From: Onchocerca volvulus
Lineage: Eukaryota; Nematoda; Chromadorea; Rhabditida; Onchocercidae
Reading direction: 5' to 3'
DNA length: 64,000 bases
Assembly: GCA_000499405.2 (NCBI GenBank)
Contig: HG738138.1
Location: 7,438,888-7,502,887 of the forward strand
Both the position numbers and the translations under genes were made by a program. Below are positions 1 through 10,296 of this stretch, piece after piece. The notes beneath the pieces are model-generated. The model was not told the DNA's origin and did not search any database. It saw only the letters and a list, made by a program, of their open reading frames with translations. How positions within the stretch are numbered: the first letter of the stretch is position 1; every line of letters begins with the position of its first letter.

Positions 1-238
1 TAAATTTTATTTTATGTCTCTTCTTTTTCATTCAATGTGGCAAATAAAAAAATAAATAAATGAGCGAGCACTATTTAAAAAATTGTTCAGGTAGTAGTCA
101 TTTATAAAATAGTAAATTCACGAATGATATCGAGTGATGTTATATTTCATCTAATGCTTTTCACTATTTAGCCGTATATTTAGGTGTTGTATCATTTTTA
201 GATTTATTTTCTTCTGACTTCATTCACCATTTCCTGTC
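1..238. other. Sequence upstream of the TLX gene
   Basis: AT-rich sequence before the first recognised start codon. No coding exon, RNA gene or clear promoter element is visible. It should contain the 5' UTR and proximal promoter of the TLX homeobox gene, but the window ends too soon to judge. Confidence 0.5.
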
Positions 239-2408
239 ATGTCCATTGATACCGTATCAATCAATAAATTGCCGTTCGCTATCCAGACTATTCTGGGCGA
301 TGATGATGAACAGAACAAAATTTTCGAATGGAAGAGATCAATTTCTGAAAGTAATCTTTCAAGGAAAAGCAACGACAAGGATTGCTTGCCTCGATATCTT
401 CACATTAATTCCATAGTTCCACATCACTTTTCTCATCAAAGCATAATGGCTACATTCGATATTACATCTGTACTGCCTTTGACGAATCACTGTAAATTTA
501 TCCACAATCCACTATTAGCTTTTGGAACAGAAGTTCAGGATTATTGTCACTATCATTTTTTTTCTTTTTCTACACTGTATTCACCGATACGATACGGATT
601 TACTTCTAGTTCGATGGCACCGTCGAATGGATTTGCACAATTCAGCAAATTTAGTGACTTGCCTAATTTATCCGACGTAGAATTTAGAAAGTTATCTGCA
701 AATTCTTTAAATCAATCTTGTTTTTCCTTCAATTCTGATTTAACTAATTCCAAAATTGTAAAAATTCCTAGTAACAAGCAAACTGCATCACGCATTAATC
801 TAAATTATGAACATAGTGGATTTTGTTCAGATAAAAATTCTTCACCTTTTCCAACTCTTATTACGTCTTCCGGATCAGCAGCTATAGATTGTACAGAAAG
901 CTATTCAACAAAGCCACAAAAAACAAATCGACGAAATACTGTTATGGTACCACGGCGTATCGGTCATTCTTATCAGAGTCGGATTCCAGCAGGACATAAG
1001 AAACCGCGTACGTCCTTCACCAGAAAACAGGTGTGTTTTTCAAATTATTATTATATATTTTTGTGTTCCAGTTTTCCTATATTTTGTCATTGAAAATATC
1101 TTGCAGAATTCATTATAGTTATCTTTCACAATGAAAGTTTTTCGAATTTCGCAGAAAAGTTATTTTGTAAACCTCATGGAAAACAGAAATGACACTAGCG
1201 GAGTAATATCAGTATTAAACAACATAATCTCAGACTGTTAAAAAGCTGAAAATCTGTAACGCATTCGCCGGAGAAATCACAGAACGATGAAGATCTAATA
1301 ACGGGTATTTTTAACGGATAGCTTTACGACATGCATGCTAAGCAGGGATGCGATCGCATTTTTAAACAACCGCATCCTTGCTTTTCAATGTTTGACATGA
1401 AAAAAAAAAGAAAAAACGCCTCAACAAGAAGTACGCAGGACAAATCACTAGATAATTAGTCTTAGTAACCTTCCTTCCCTCTCCTCTAAAAGAATTAATT
1501 TGCTGTAAGTATGCAGCAAATTTATTCTTCTAACATCCACTTGAATTTTAAGCAATTCGATCGCCTTTAATATTTTATTCATTTCATATTATGTTATTTA
1601 CGTCAATCAAATATACATATCACTTATTTTGTTGTCATTGACTATTTTTATGCAAATATCATAATTCCGTTACTTGATATTGTTGTAAACGTTTTTTAAA
1701 TCACAATAACTTTTTTTAAATTTAAGATAGCATCACTGGAATCCAAATTTCTAGCACAGAAATATTTGGCAAATACCGAACGAGTGAACTTGGCCAACCA
1801 ACTAGAAATGAGCAATATGCAAGTTAAAACATGGTTTCAGAATAGACGTACGAAATGGAGGTAAATTTTAAGAAATAAGTCAAAATTATCTTTATATTTT
1901 GTGTAGAGCCAAATTAACGATCTAAATAATAAATTATACAGACTTTTTATCCGAAAGACAGTTCAGTTTCGAGTTCTCTCTGAAAATGGGTCTTTAAAAA
2001 CTTGGAAACCCTTTTTCTACTGTTTTTTTCATCTCAATTTTTTTTTTCTTTTTGTTCTGTTGCTAGAAAATTACTGAAAGCTTAATGAATTACCTTAGTG
2101 ATACAGCTATTAATCATGTTTAAATGAATTAAATTACGTCTTTAATTGTCTGCTGATTCGTTAGTAATAGACTTGTTCTTTTCACCGAGACTTGCAATAT
2201 CCACACCAAGGTAAAATAGATGGATTTAAATAAATAACCATTTTCATTCCACTGAAATTAGTAAGTAGAAATTGTCTGAAAAGTGAAACACACACATTAT
2301 TACAGAAAGCAAGAAGCAGAAGAGAAAGAATACGAAGACAAAGAGAAAGTCAAAGTGATGTCCTGCTATTCCAAATTCTTTTTTGCCAGGTCTGATGTTA
2401 TACTTTGA
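239..2408 (+). CDS. TLX-class (Tlx/C15) NK-like homeobox transcription factor
   Basis: Probable nuclear DNA-binding regulator. Three exons (239-1030, 1727-1860, 2306-2408) join in phase to 342 codons plus TGA. Residues 13-19 read FAIQTIL, an eh1-type motif expected to recruit Groucho co-repressor. Residues 239-250 (RRIGHSYQSRIP) match the conserved block just before TLX homeodomains. The homeodomain is about residues 253-312, begins KKPRTSF and carries VKTWFQNRRTKW; Thr at position 47 is the TLX hallmark, where most homeodomains have Ile or Val. The last exon reads KWRKQEAEEKEYE, like the TLX tail KWRRQTAEERE. Intron 1 falls between homeodomain residues 12 and 13 in phase 0. The start is the first ATG of the open frame; an upstream non-coding exon cannot be excluded. 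It converges on the NK4-like gene. Class assignment is firm; direct orthology in C. elegans was not established. Confidence 0.86.
1340..1383 (+). repeat. Inverted repeat (hairpin) in TLX intron 1
   Basis: Left arm AAGCAGGGATGCG (1340-1352) and right arm CGCATCCTTGCTT (1371-1383) are complementary over 13 bp, with one G-T pair and an 18-nt loop. It lies in the intron that splits the homeodomain. It is shorter than a usual microRNA precursor and no known microRNA seed was recognised. Confidence 0.55.
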
Positions 2409-3260
2409 CCGAATTTTTCCAGTGGATAAAGAGATGATTAGTTGAAGATAGCAAGAAGATCGTTTCAAAAACTTTTGGTACAAAACATTTCCAAGATATG
2501 TCAGTCGTTGCAACTGATTTGCCAAAGTAAGATGTAGTTGGAAATGGTGGATGACGGCTTTTCATTTTGATGCGTAATTTACATTTCATTCAGAGCTCAT
2601 TTATCTTTGCATCCTTCTAACTATTGCCACCTAATTACAAAAATTAAATCAATTCAAATCGCATCTCATATTAGGAAATTTTTTTAAAATGCATGCCCTT
2701 GAATTTTCCATTTAAAAGATTTTCGAAAGCTTCTAACAAAACACTGTCTGATTAAATTTCATTTCGTTACAAAAATGAGCACAGTAGTGTTATTTAAATT
2801 AATAGATTAGGATCAAAAAATATTCAGCATTCAGAATTCGATAACTGAAGAAATTGGAAAAATCATCTCAACAAGGTATCAGTTTGACTATTTTCAAATG
2901 ATCTCTGTATTAAATATTCGTCAAAAGGCTGAAACTACAACGAAATGAAAAAGTGAATGATCAAATTTTATGTCACTTGCTTGCTATAAATTTTCAATCT
3001 CATTTTTCCCATTCTATCCTCCTTCCTTCGCGAAAGAATTTTATTTCACTGAAATTACATCGCAGCATAATAAGGACAACCTACAATTCCGCGTATAAGA
3101 AAGTTTTGCTAATGTCGGGAGAAACGGCTGATAAAATGATAACTGAAGAAAAAATTGGAAAAAGACATTATCATGAATTCATCACAGCACAGTTGACTGA
3201 ACTGAACGTAGAAAAGCAGGTGAACTGTGACTTAGAATCAGTTGAGATGAGAGTTGCAAC
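2409..3260. other. Sequence between the TLX gene and the assembly gap
   Basis: This should hold the 3' UTR of the TLX gene and, on the minus strand, the 3' end of the NK4-like gene. No homeodomain helix 3 codons (WFQN) are visible in either strand here, so the missing part of the NK homeodomain must lie in the gap. Next to the gap the minus strand has short open frames of about 25-30 codons that could be a C-terminal exon, but none can be tied to the gene. Confidence 0.4.
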
Positions 3261-3498
3261 NNNNNNNNNNNNNNNNNNNNNNNNNNNNNNNNNNNNNNNN
3301 NNNNNNNNNNNNNNNNNNNNNNNNNNNNNNNNNNNNNNNNNNNNNNNNNNNNNNNNNNNNNNNNNNNNNNNNNNNNNNNNNNNNNNNNNNNNNNNNNNNN
3401 NNNNNNNNNNNNNNNNNNNNNNNNNNNNNNNNNNNNNNNNNNNNNNNNNNNNNNNNNNNNNNNNNNNNNNNNNNNNNNNNNNNNNNNNNNNNNNNNNN
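3261..3498. other. Assembly gap (238 N)
   Basis: A run of undetermined bases. It lies on the minus-strand side of the NK4-like gene, just downstream of the exon that ends at homeodomain residue 12, and is large enough for the remaining 48 codons of the homeodomain. Confidence 0.99.
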
Positions 3499-4368
3499 GC
3501 GCCAAATTTCAGATGGTTTGAGCCGAATTGGGCGCATTGCAAGCATAGGATTAGAAAAGAACAAATAATTATCGGGATAGTGTAACAAATTCATCAAAGC
3601 TACCTGAGATTGGGTAAATAAAACGCGCGGCTTTCGTCGCGTCTGCTGCGAACGTAGTTGTACGGAAGATTTGGAGTCGTCGTTACTGCCAGAGTGATTA
3701 GCTGTCAAATTGAGTCGCGAATCATTGTGCATATCTGGACTTGTTTGGCACAAAATGATTAAGTTTTTACTTATTCCAGGTTTATTAAATTAAAATACAC
3801 TTATCGAATGTAAATTATTGATAAAAGGACAACTAATACTAGCAACAACAACTCTATTATCATAGCTGCTCCATTATCAAGAACTCTCGAATCAGAAAAT
3901 CGAACTCATTGAATTGCTCTAAATTCCTCACTTGAAACTCTAAGTGAGCCATTCATAATCCGTTTCTTTTCCGGATTTTTATATTGAAATTTTAGCAAAT
4001 CAATCGATCAATCAATAATTCATAAATTGATGAATGAGTGATGTACACTTACTCAAGTGCGCATAAAGTGCAAATTGTGGTACAGCAGTTGTAGATGGTA
4101 ATAGTTTGGCGAGACCTGAATAGCGCATATCATTCATTAATGTTAACTGTTCTAGTGAAAAGTTTTGTAGTGGGAACACAGAAGATGATAAGTCTGGAGT
4201 TGCTGATAATGATGATAATGCTGCGCTGTTGGCCACAGATAAATTCCACGGAAATTCGAACATTGACATTCGAGAATTAGGCACCAATATTGAATTATTG
4301 TCTAGGTTTACTGCATCTAATTCAGGTTTCCGGATGTGCAGAGTTCCAGGTGAGGGACAGACAAGCAT
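3499..4368 (-). CDS. NK4/tinman-type (NK2 family) homeobox gene, partial
   Basis: Two minus-strand exons are visible: 4368-4053 (ends phase 1) and 3734-3604 (ends phase 0), giving 149 codons. The second exon ends with RRKPRVLFTQSQ, the first 12 homeodomain residues. KPRVLF is typical of the tinman/Nkx2-3/2-5/2-6 group, whereas NK2.1 and NK2.2 types usually have KRRVLF. The rest of the homeodomain is not found and presumably lies in the gap at 3261-3498, so helix 3, the diagnostic Tyr54 and the C-terminus are unseen. The intron follows homeodomain residue 12 in phase 0, as in the neighbouring TLX gene. The N-terminus is uncertain: an in-frame TGA directly precedes the ATG at 4368, and the exon could instead begin at an internal acceptor joined to a short upstream exon near 4440. 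A ceh-28-like gene is the other possibility. It is a probable sequence-specific transcription factor. Confidence 0.72.
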
Positions 4369-7344
4369 TCAGGTTGTGGAGCCAGATTTTGGTCAAGTTT
4401 GTCAGCTGTTGTTCACATTGATGATGATGATGCATAGCCATTAGTGGAGGGTTCCATGATTGAAATCATCGAATCCAATTGATGCAAGTGATGAGAGGCG
4501 CGTCTCATGTTTTCAAAAGATTCTCACGCGGCTAAGTTTTATCTTGAAATGATTTTCTAGTCCTCTTGTCCATGGATGGCATAAGGAAATAGCATGTGAC
4601 AGAGAGAAGAAAACGGGTTCTAATGGCTTCCGAGGTAAGGCGAATAGGTGTTACGGTACTGAAGTGTATTTACATAGTTGGCCAATCAGCAGTGCTCACT
4701 TCGAGGAGTTCGAAGTAAGGAAACTGGAAAATGAGAAGCGAAGAGGCGATAAAGGGGAAATGGATTGCATTACACACTTAAATGCGCCTTTCTTTGGATC
4801 ATTCGGACCTATCGCTTCACTAATTTTCAACCTTTGTATCAATTTTCATTAACTTCTTATCTCTCTGTTGATTCCATCTTCTTTCTCGTTGTATGTTGTC
4901 TCGGGACTTGCTGATGATTTGCAATAAATGAATATAAAAGATGAAGTTTAAGGCTCAATTTTCTTGAAAAATCAAAAACTAATGCGACAAATACCTAATC
5001 TCGTAGATTAGGCATTTAATTAATTTTTTAGACTTTGCAGAAGATCGGTTGCATGACATAAATCGATTCCGTAAATTCTTTGTGGTATTGGAATGCCTAC
5101 GATAATGCCTACTTACCTACAATAATTCGTTCCTCCGTACTTGCAAATATTTTAATTTTTATCTCCAACTTTCCACTTTGCATGTAGCATTATTTGAAAA
5201 CTAAATTTCAAATAAGACTTCATATTATGAAAGGTATTGCTGATTCGTCTATTTTACATATTTCCCTTTGCGACAAAAAGTTATTTTACATTTACACTTC
5301 AGTATACAAAAAATAATTTGCTACACATGGAATGACCTTTGTATCCTTGGACTGTTGAAATGACTAACCTTAGAACTTAGACTCTTGAAATAAGTAACCT
5401 TAGAACTTGGACTGTTGGAATGACCAGCCTCAGAACTTGAACTATTGAAATAACTTGCGATGACAAACAGGTCGTCAACAATTTATTGGGAAATCGCTAT
5501 GCAGAAGTGATCCTACTTCATTCATTGAATATTGAAATATCTTCAAGTGGCACTTCACAGTGTATTTTGTCTTATCACTATTATCATTATTTTTAATCAA
5601 TTAGTCATTATTAACTACATCTCAATAACTATATCCGAGTAATATAAAACAATAAATAAAGGGGTAAATTTGTTTTGCAAATTTAAATAGCTTGAAAACA
5701 TTTTAGAAGTTTTGCCAAAGTTGGAGAACTGAACAGTCCATTGAATGTAAGTAAACAGTTCTCTGACAGGCAATGCGACTCAACTGTAAAGAAAAAATGA
5801 AGAAAAACAGCCTGGTAAACAAAAAGATTAAATAAACATTACTGATAAATTTAGTGTAAAGTTACTGCTAGTTTTGACACTTTCATTCCTCGAATTTTAC
5901 TTTTACATGATTTCTGGATGATTAGTAAAAGAATAGGGTATCAAACAGATCTTTCATATGTTGCATTCCACAAGGACAATTATATATAATTGTTTACAAG
6001 CTCCCAGATGTTTCGATATTGCTTATTAGTCTCAGTTTGAAAAGACGCAACTGACTTTGACAATAAATTGATGAAACTATGGAAGTTTAACTCTATAACT
6101 TGAACATATTAATTCTTGACGATTTGAAAAAAGAGCGATAAACTTGCGGATCAATACTTGACATATACTCGTGCCTAATTTTAAATAATAGTAGAACTCT
6201 AACAATTCTCGAACAACTTTCCGTTGTCCACTTCATAGGGTTGACTTCATTTTTTATGAGCATTACTCAGTAGATTTTATGGAGAGTATTTCATCATGTG
6301 CGAAACAAATCTGAGTGTCCCTTTGCCTGATTTCTTCTATGCGTGTCTGTGTTTTGCATTCGTTGAACCGCTTAAGGTTTAATTCTGCTCGCAGTTTTTT
6401 GACCACAAATTCTCATAAAAAATTTTAGAAAATGAAAATTGTAACTTCAAAATTAAAATAGATAAAAACATTTTTGGGAAGTTGCCAACAATCTACATCC
6501 CTTTCTTCGAGGTAAATATATGCGGAATGCGTGGGAAAATGTGTTTTGGTATAACTGGCAAGTATTGGAGTAAGGGACGAAACTATTTCGAAAAATTCAG
6601 GCATGTCACTTGTGATTAAAAGAAATTCTGGTTAAATTTATTAATTTATTTTCAAAAAATTCCGATTAAACCATACATCTGAAAGGCATGAATGTGCAAT
6701 GAATAATTTCATGACTGACGCTATAATCTTTTATATCGAAGTATCAAGGTTTGTAATTTTTACAATTTTACTTAAGTATTAAGATTTTTCCATTCATTCT
6801 GCACAAATGTTTACTTACTACTGTAAAGAAATATTGCAGAAGTGAAGCAATCATGGAAAATCGTTTATTATTCGCCATGGGGAAAATAGTGTTCAATTTT
6901 ATCGCATTTTCGATTCATATCCAAAAGAAACATTTCTTGTTGATAAAAAACGAAATTCAGTGAGTTAGCAATCACCAGAAATCATGAAATAGTATCCATC
7001 AAGTAAAGTTGAACTATAGCATTTTCTCACTTAGGTAACAACAACTCCAGTTTCTATCAATGAATAAGATACATTTCTAATCGATCATAATGACAGTGGA
7101 TAAGCTTTAGAAAAATCCGTTGTAGTGTGGTGCAAATTGATCTCTAGAAATTCATTCTTTTCTAGTCAATGGTTTTTCAAAGATAACGAACAACAGGCAA
7201 TAAAAAAAATTGACAGTATGTCAGTGTAAACAATTAAACTCTTCTAAAGCCAACTTACAAATAGAATATCCTGTAATGCGATGAATTCTGAACAGAATTA
7301 AACAAGAATTTTGACAATCAGTATAATGATTAACATTGAAGGAT
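4369..7344. other. Intergenic region between the NK4-like gene and rrp-8
   Basis: About 3 kb upstream of the NK4-like gene and downstream of rrp-8, both on the minus strand. Apart from a 30-bp tandem repeat and a possible short N-terminal exon of the NK gene near 4425-4450 (minus strand), no coding or RNA feature is supported. It is the likely cis-regulatory region of the NK gene. Confidence 0.5.
5346..5454 (+). repeat. Imperfect 30-bp tandem repeat, about 3.6 copies
   Basis: Units starting at 5346, 5376, 5406 and 5436 share the pattern CTTGGACTGTTGAAATGACT then AACCTTAGAA, with several substitutions and an incomplete last copy. It is a small degenerate minisatellite in the NK4-like upstream region. 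Confidence 0.75.
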
Positions 7345-9656
7345 TTACCGTTTTTTATACAAACAAGGCTTCAATTCTAATCCAATCGGTCGTTTCTGTG
7401 CCACTTTACCAGCCTTGGTAAACTCCAAAATAACAAAATAATCACCATCTTTCATCATCTAGAATTCTTTAATACAATAATCATCTGAATATATACTATT
7501 ATTATTAAAATCCTTTCTATGATCATTTATTTATAAACTATTGTTTTACTCTTCACACAATGACAATTCAAGGGTAATACAATTTAACAAACCTTTCCAG
7601 AAAAAACAAATCCCATTTTTGTTACAGCATGCACGAACTGCTTTATATTTATGAATCGACTCGCAACTTCGGCTATTTTCAAAAAACCTCTACAAATAGG
7701 CATAAGTTAGGTTCCTTGGAATAGATTATATTCATTAATTTCAAAAATCAATAAGCGCAATATTTCTGTATCATTATTTAATAATATATGAAATGATAAC
7801 CACCCTTTCTTTAATATCCGATTCGCTTCGCTCAAATATTCGTTCAGATTGGTTCCCATTAATGAAAGACAAAAAACAACAATATCTACTGATTCACTGC
7901 ACAGCGGGACCTGCACAAAATTTATTCATCAACAAAAACAAAATTCAGCTAGAGAAAGCGGTTAAAATAAATGAATAGTAAAGTAAGTCTAAAGTATGTT
8001 CACATAACTGAAAATAGCTTTATTGATGTTATTCATTCACTCATTCGACAGGCAGAATACACTCTGTCACGAAGTAGTCTGAACTAAAGTCATATTTTGG
8101 TCATTATAAGCCTTCTCAAGTTCACTGGTATGACTTTTAAAATAAAACTAAAAATATACGGTTTTGAAATTCGCATTTGTTGAGGATATGTGCTTGTTAT
8201 CTTCCTGTCTAACGGCACTATACAAAATAAGTGAAACGTAACTCCGTTATGCGTAAGAGATTAATAGTGAACTTACATGTATCCAACAATAGAAGAATAA
8301 TGGAAGATTTAAAGAAAATCTTAAACATCTTTAACTACTATGCTACTAATAATGCTAAAATCAGTATTCTAATGTATTGATATACCTTGGACATGTCACA
8401 CGCCGTAACGCGATCATTTACAGCAACCAAATCGAACGAATGTACAGTAGCTGTATGTGATAGTGTTTCAGCAATAATTGCATTTCCACAGCCCAAATCA
8501 GCAATCACTAATCCATCATGTTTCAGTGATCTTATCCATTGAATAATGATATGAAGTGGATTGCATGGCCATTTCTTTGCCTATAAACAATCATATTATT
8601 AATCTTAACTCTCTAATCAACTATTTTCCCTTTCTAAATATGCATAATTCAAAGTTTAATTCTTTTTAATTCTTTGCAAATGTCATCGATATATTACATC
8701 ATTGCAGAAATCCACCAGCCCTCTGACTAATTTATACATCACATTAAATCATAAATCCAAATACTCAGCATCCTTCTGATAGAAATGGGTAAATCACTTA
8801 CACAATAAAATTTCTTCCACTGCATTTTGAACAGTCCTATACCGGCATTTATTCATATTTTATATAATTCCCAAACCTGCATCTGATATCCTTTATGGTA
8901 CAATTTAAAAGCCTCTGGGTCCTTCCGAAACAGTTCCATAGCTTCAGAACCATTCATTGTATATAATTGCTCGTTAATATATCGAAATAATGAAGAATCA
9001 ATTTTCTCTCTACCATTCATTTCTTGTCTATCCATTGCCACATTTTTACTTGAGCCGTTAGGATAATTAGTCTTCTTAATCCTACTTTTCTTCTTGTTTT
9101 GCATTATTTGCATACCACTTGAAATGGTGTCTGAAACAACAAATCACAGAGCAGACAAAGAAAATTAATTCCCATAGTTCTGCATTTACTCGACTTATCA
9201 TGGTACCAAAAGATTTCTTCCAACGAATAATATAACTACCTTTCTTTTCCCTCAATTTTCTTTTCGCTTCCTTAGCAGCTTTTTTACGAACTTTATTTCG
9301 CCATGGACGATGCTGCTTTCTCGGCTAAAACAATGAACTAATAAAAACATCTAGATAAGTAAAAGTTAAGGTTAAATTTCACAACTCTGCCTTCCATAAC
9401 CAGGACTGTAGTACATGCACCTTTCAGCCGATTTAAGTTAAATGCAATTGTAATTCAGTTCACTACCCAAATGATTAATTAGTTGCCAAACTTAATTTAC
9501 AGTGCTCCATTTAGTCATAATATTACAATTATAATAAGGAAAAATAAAATTAACAAACTTTACCAACGAAGTTCCCACTTCTTCACTGTAATCGATTTTT
9601 TTTTGTCTTGAAAGAATGACACTGTCCTTGTCCGCCAAGTTTTCTTTGTGTCTCAT
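7345..9656 (-). CDS. rrp-8: Ribosomal RNA-processing protein 8 (nucleolar SAM methyltransferase)
   Basis: Rrp8/nucleomethylin methylates adenine N1 of large-subunit rRNA in the nucleolus. Seven exons join in consistent phase: 9656-9564, 9324-9240, 9130-8877, 8580-8386, 7910-7804, 7689-7593, 7458-7345, giving 314 codons. The N-terminal 120 residues are basic ([15 protein letters not shown]). The conserved core starts [10 protein letters not shown], with [16 protein letters not shown] motif I is ADLGCG (171-176), followed by HSFDLV, ACDM, and [11 protein letters not shown] (about 219-229); then [11 protein letters not shown] and the family ending LKPCLYKKR. The start is the first ATG after a T-rich stretch ending TTTTGAG, a possible trans-splice acceptor. 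It lies about 640 bp downstream of nog-1 on the same strand, so co-transcription is plausible. The family match is very strong; the shorter N-terminal exons are less certain than the core. Confidence 0.9.
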
Positions 9657-10296
9657 CAAAATCTCAAAAAAANAAATGGGGAAAAGGAAACGAAATGCCT
9701 GGACGTCGCACTTGTTCGCAAACAGCGCATAATTCAACATGTCTAAAATCGCATGGCAGAAAAACTAGGTTAAAACTCTCCTAAATATTCAAATCTTCTT
9801 CGATTTTTCTAAGGTTTCTACTCTTCATCGTACAGTAGCAACATTCCCCAAATGAATCAACTTTTGCAATGGGCAAATTTCGCAACTAAATAATTACCAA
9901 AAAATCTATTTAACATCGAAAACCGAACGAGGAAATACCAAAAGGATTAATAAAGATTGTTTTACAATGATCTCGAAAAGCTACTACCACCAAGATCATA
10001 TCATTATAATCAAAACTTGGGTGAAAATTAAGTACTTTAATATACTATTCGCATAGAATATGAATGTATGGCAAATGCAGTGTATTAACAAACTTTATTT
10101 TTAAATAATTAACTACTGCAATAAAAAAGCAATAAACAGCTGTCTAAGATCACCAGATATTCGTAACATAACGAAAAACAAATAATGTGACAGATAACAA
10201 CATCATTTCAAGTTTAGCCGAATAGGGCTTTTTTATTATCACTGTACATCACTTTTTCACGGGAATCACCAAAATATGAATACTCTGACAAGAAAT
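9657..10296. other. Spacer between nog-1 and rrp-8
   Basis: About 640 bp on the minus strand between the nog-1 stop and the rrp-8 start. It holds the nog-1 3' UTR and the rrp-8 5' region. No other gene is seen. Confidence 0.6.
9673..9673. other. Single ambiguous base (N)
   Basis: One undetermined base in the T-rich tract just upstream of the rrp-8 start. It lies outside the coding model but within the likely acceptor region. Confidence 0.95.

Noticed and set aside
2244..2589. Minus-strand frames of 63-93 codons opposite the last TLX exon
   Set aside because: They overlap the TLX tail exon, which is supported by homeodomain phase and TLX-like sequence. Their own composition is hydrophobic and low in complexity.
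2953..3585. Plus-strand frame of 210 codons running through the gap
   Set aside because: Its length is created by reading through undetermined bases; the real parts are short and lie opposite the NK4-like gene.
4095..4444. Plus-strand frames opposite the NK4-like exon
   Set aside because: Antisense shadows of the minus-strand exon, whose junction phase and homeodomain start are coherent.
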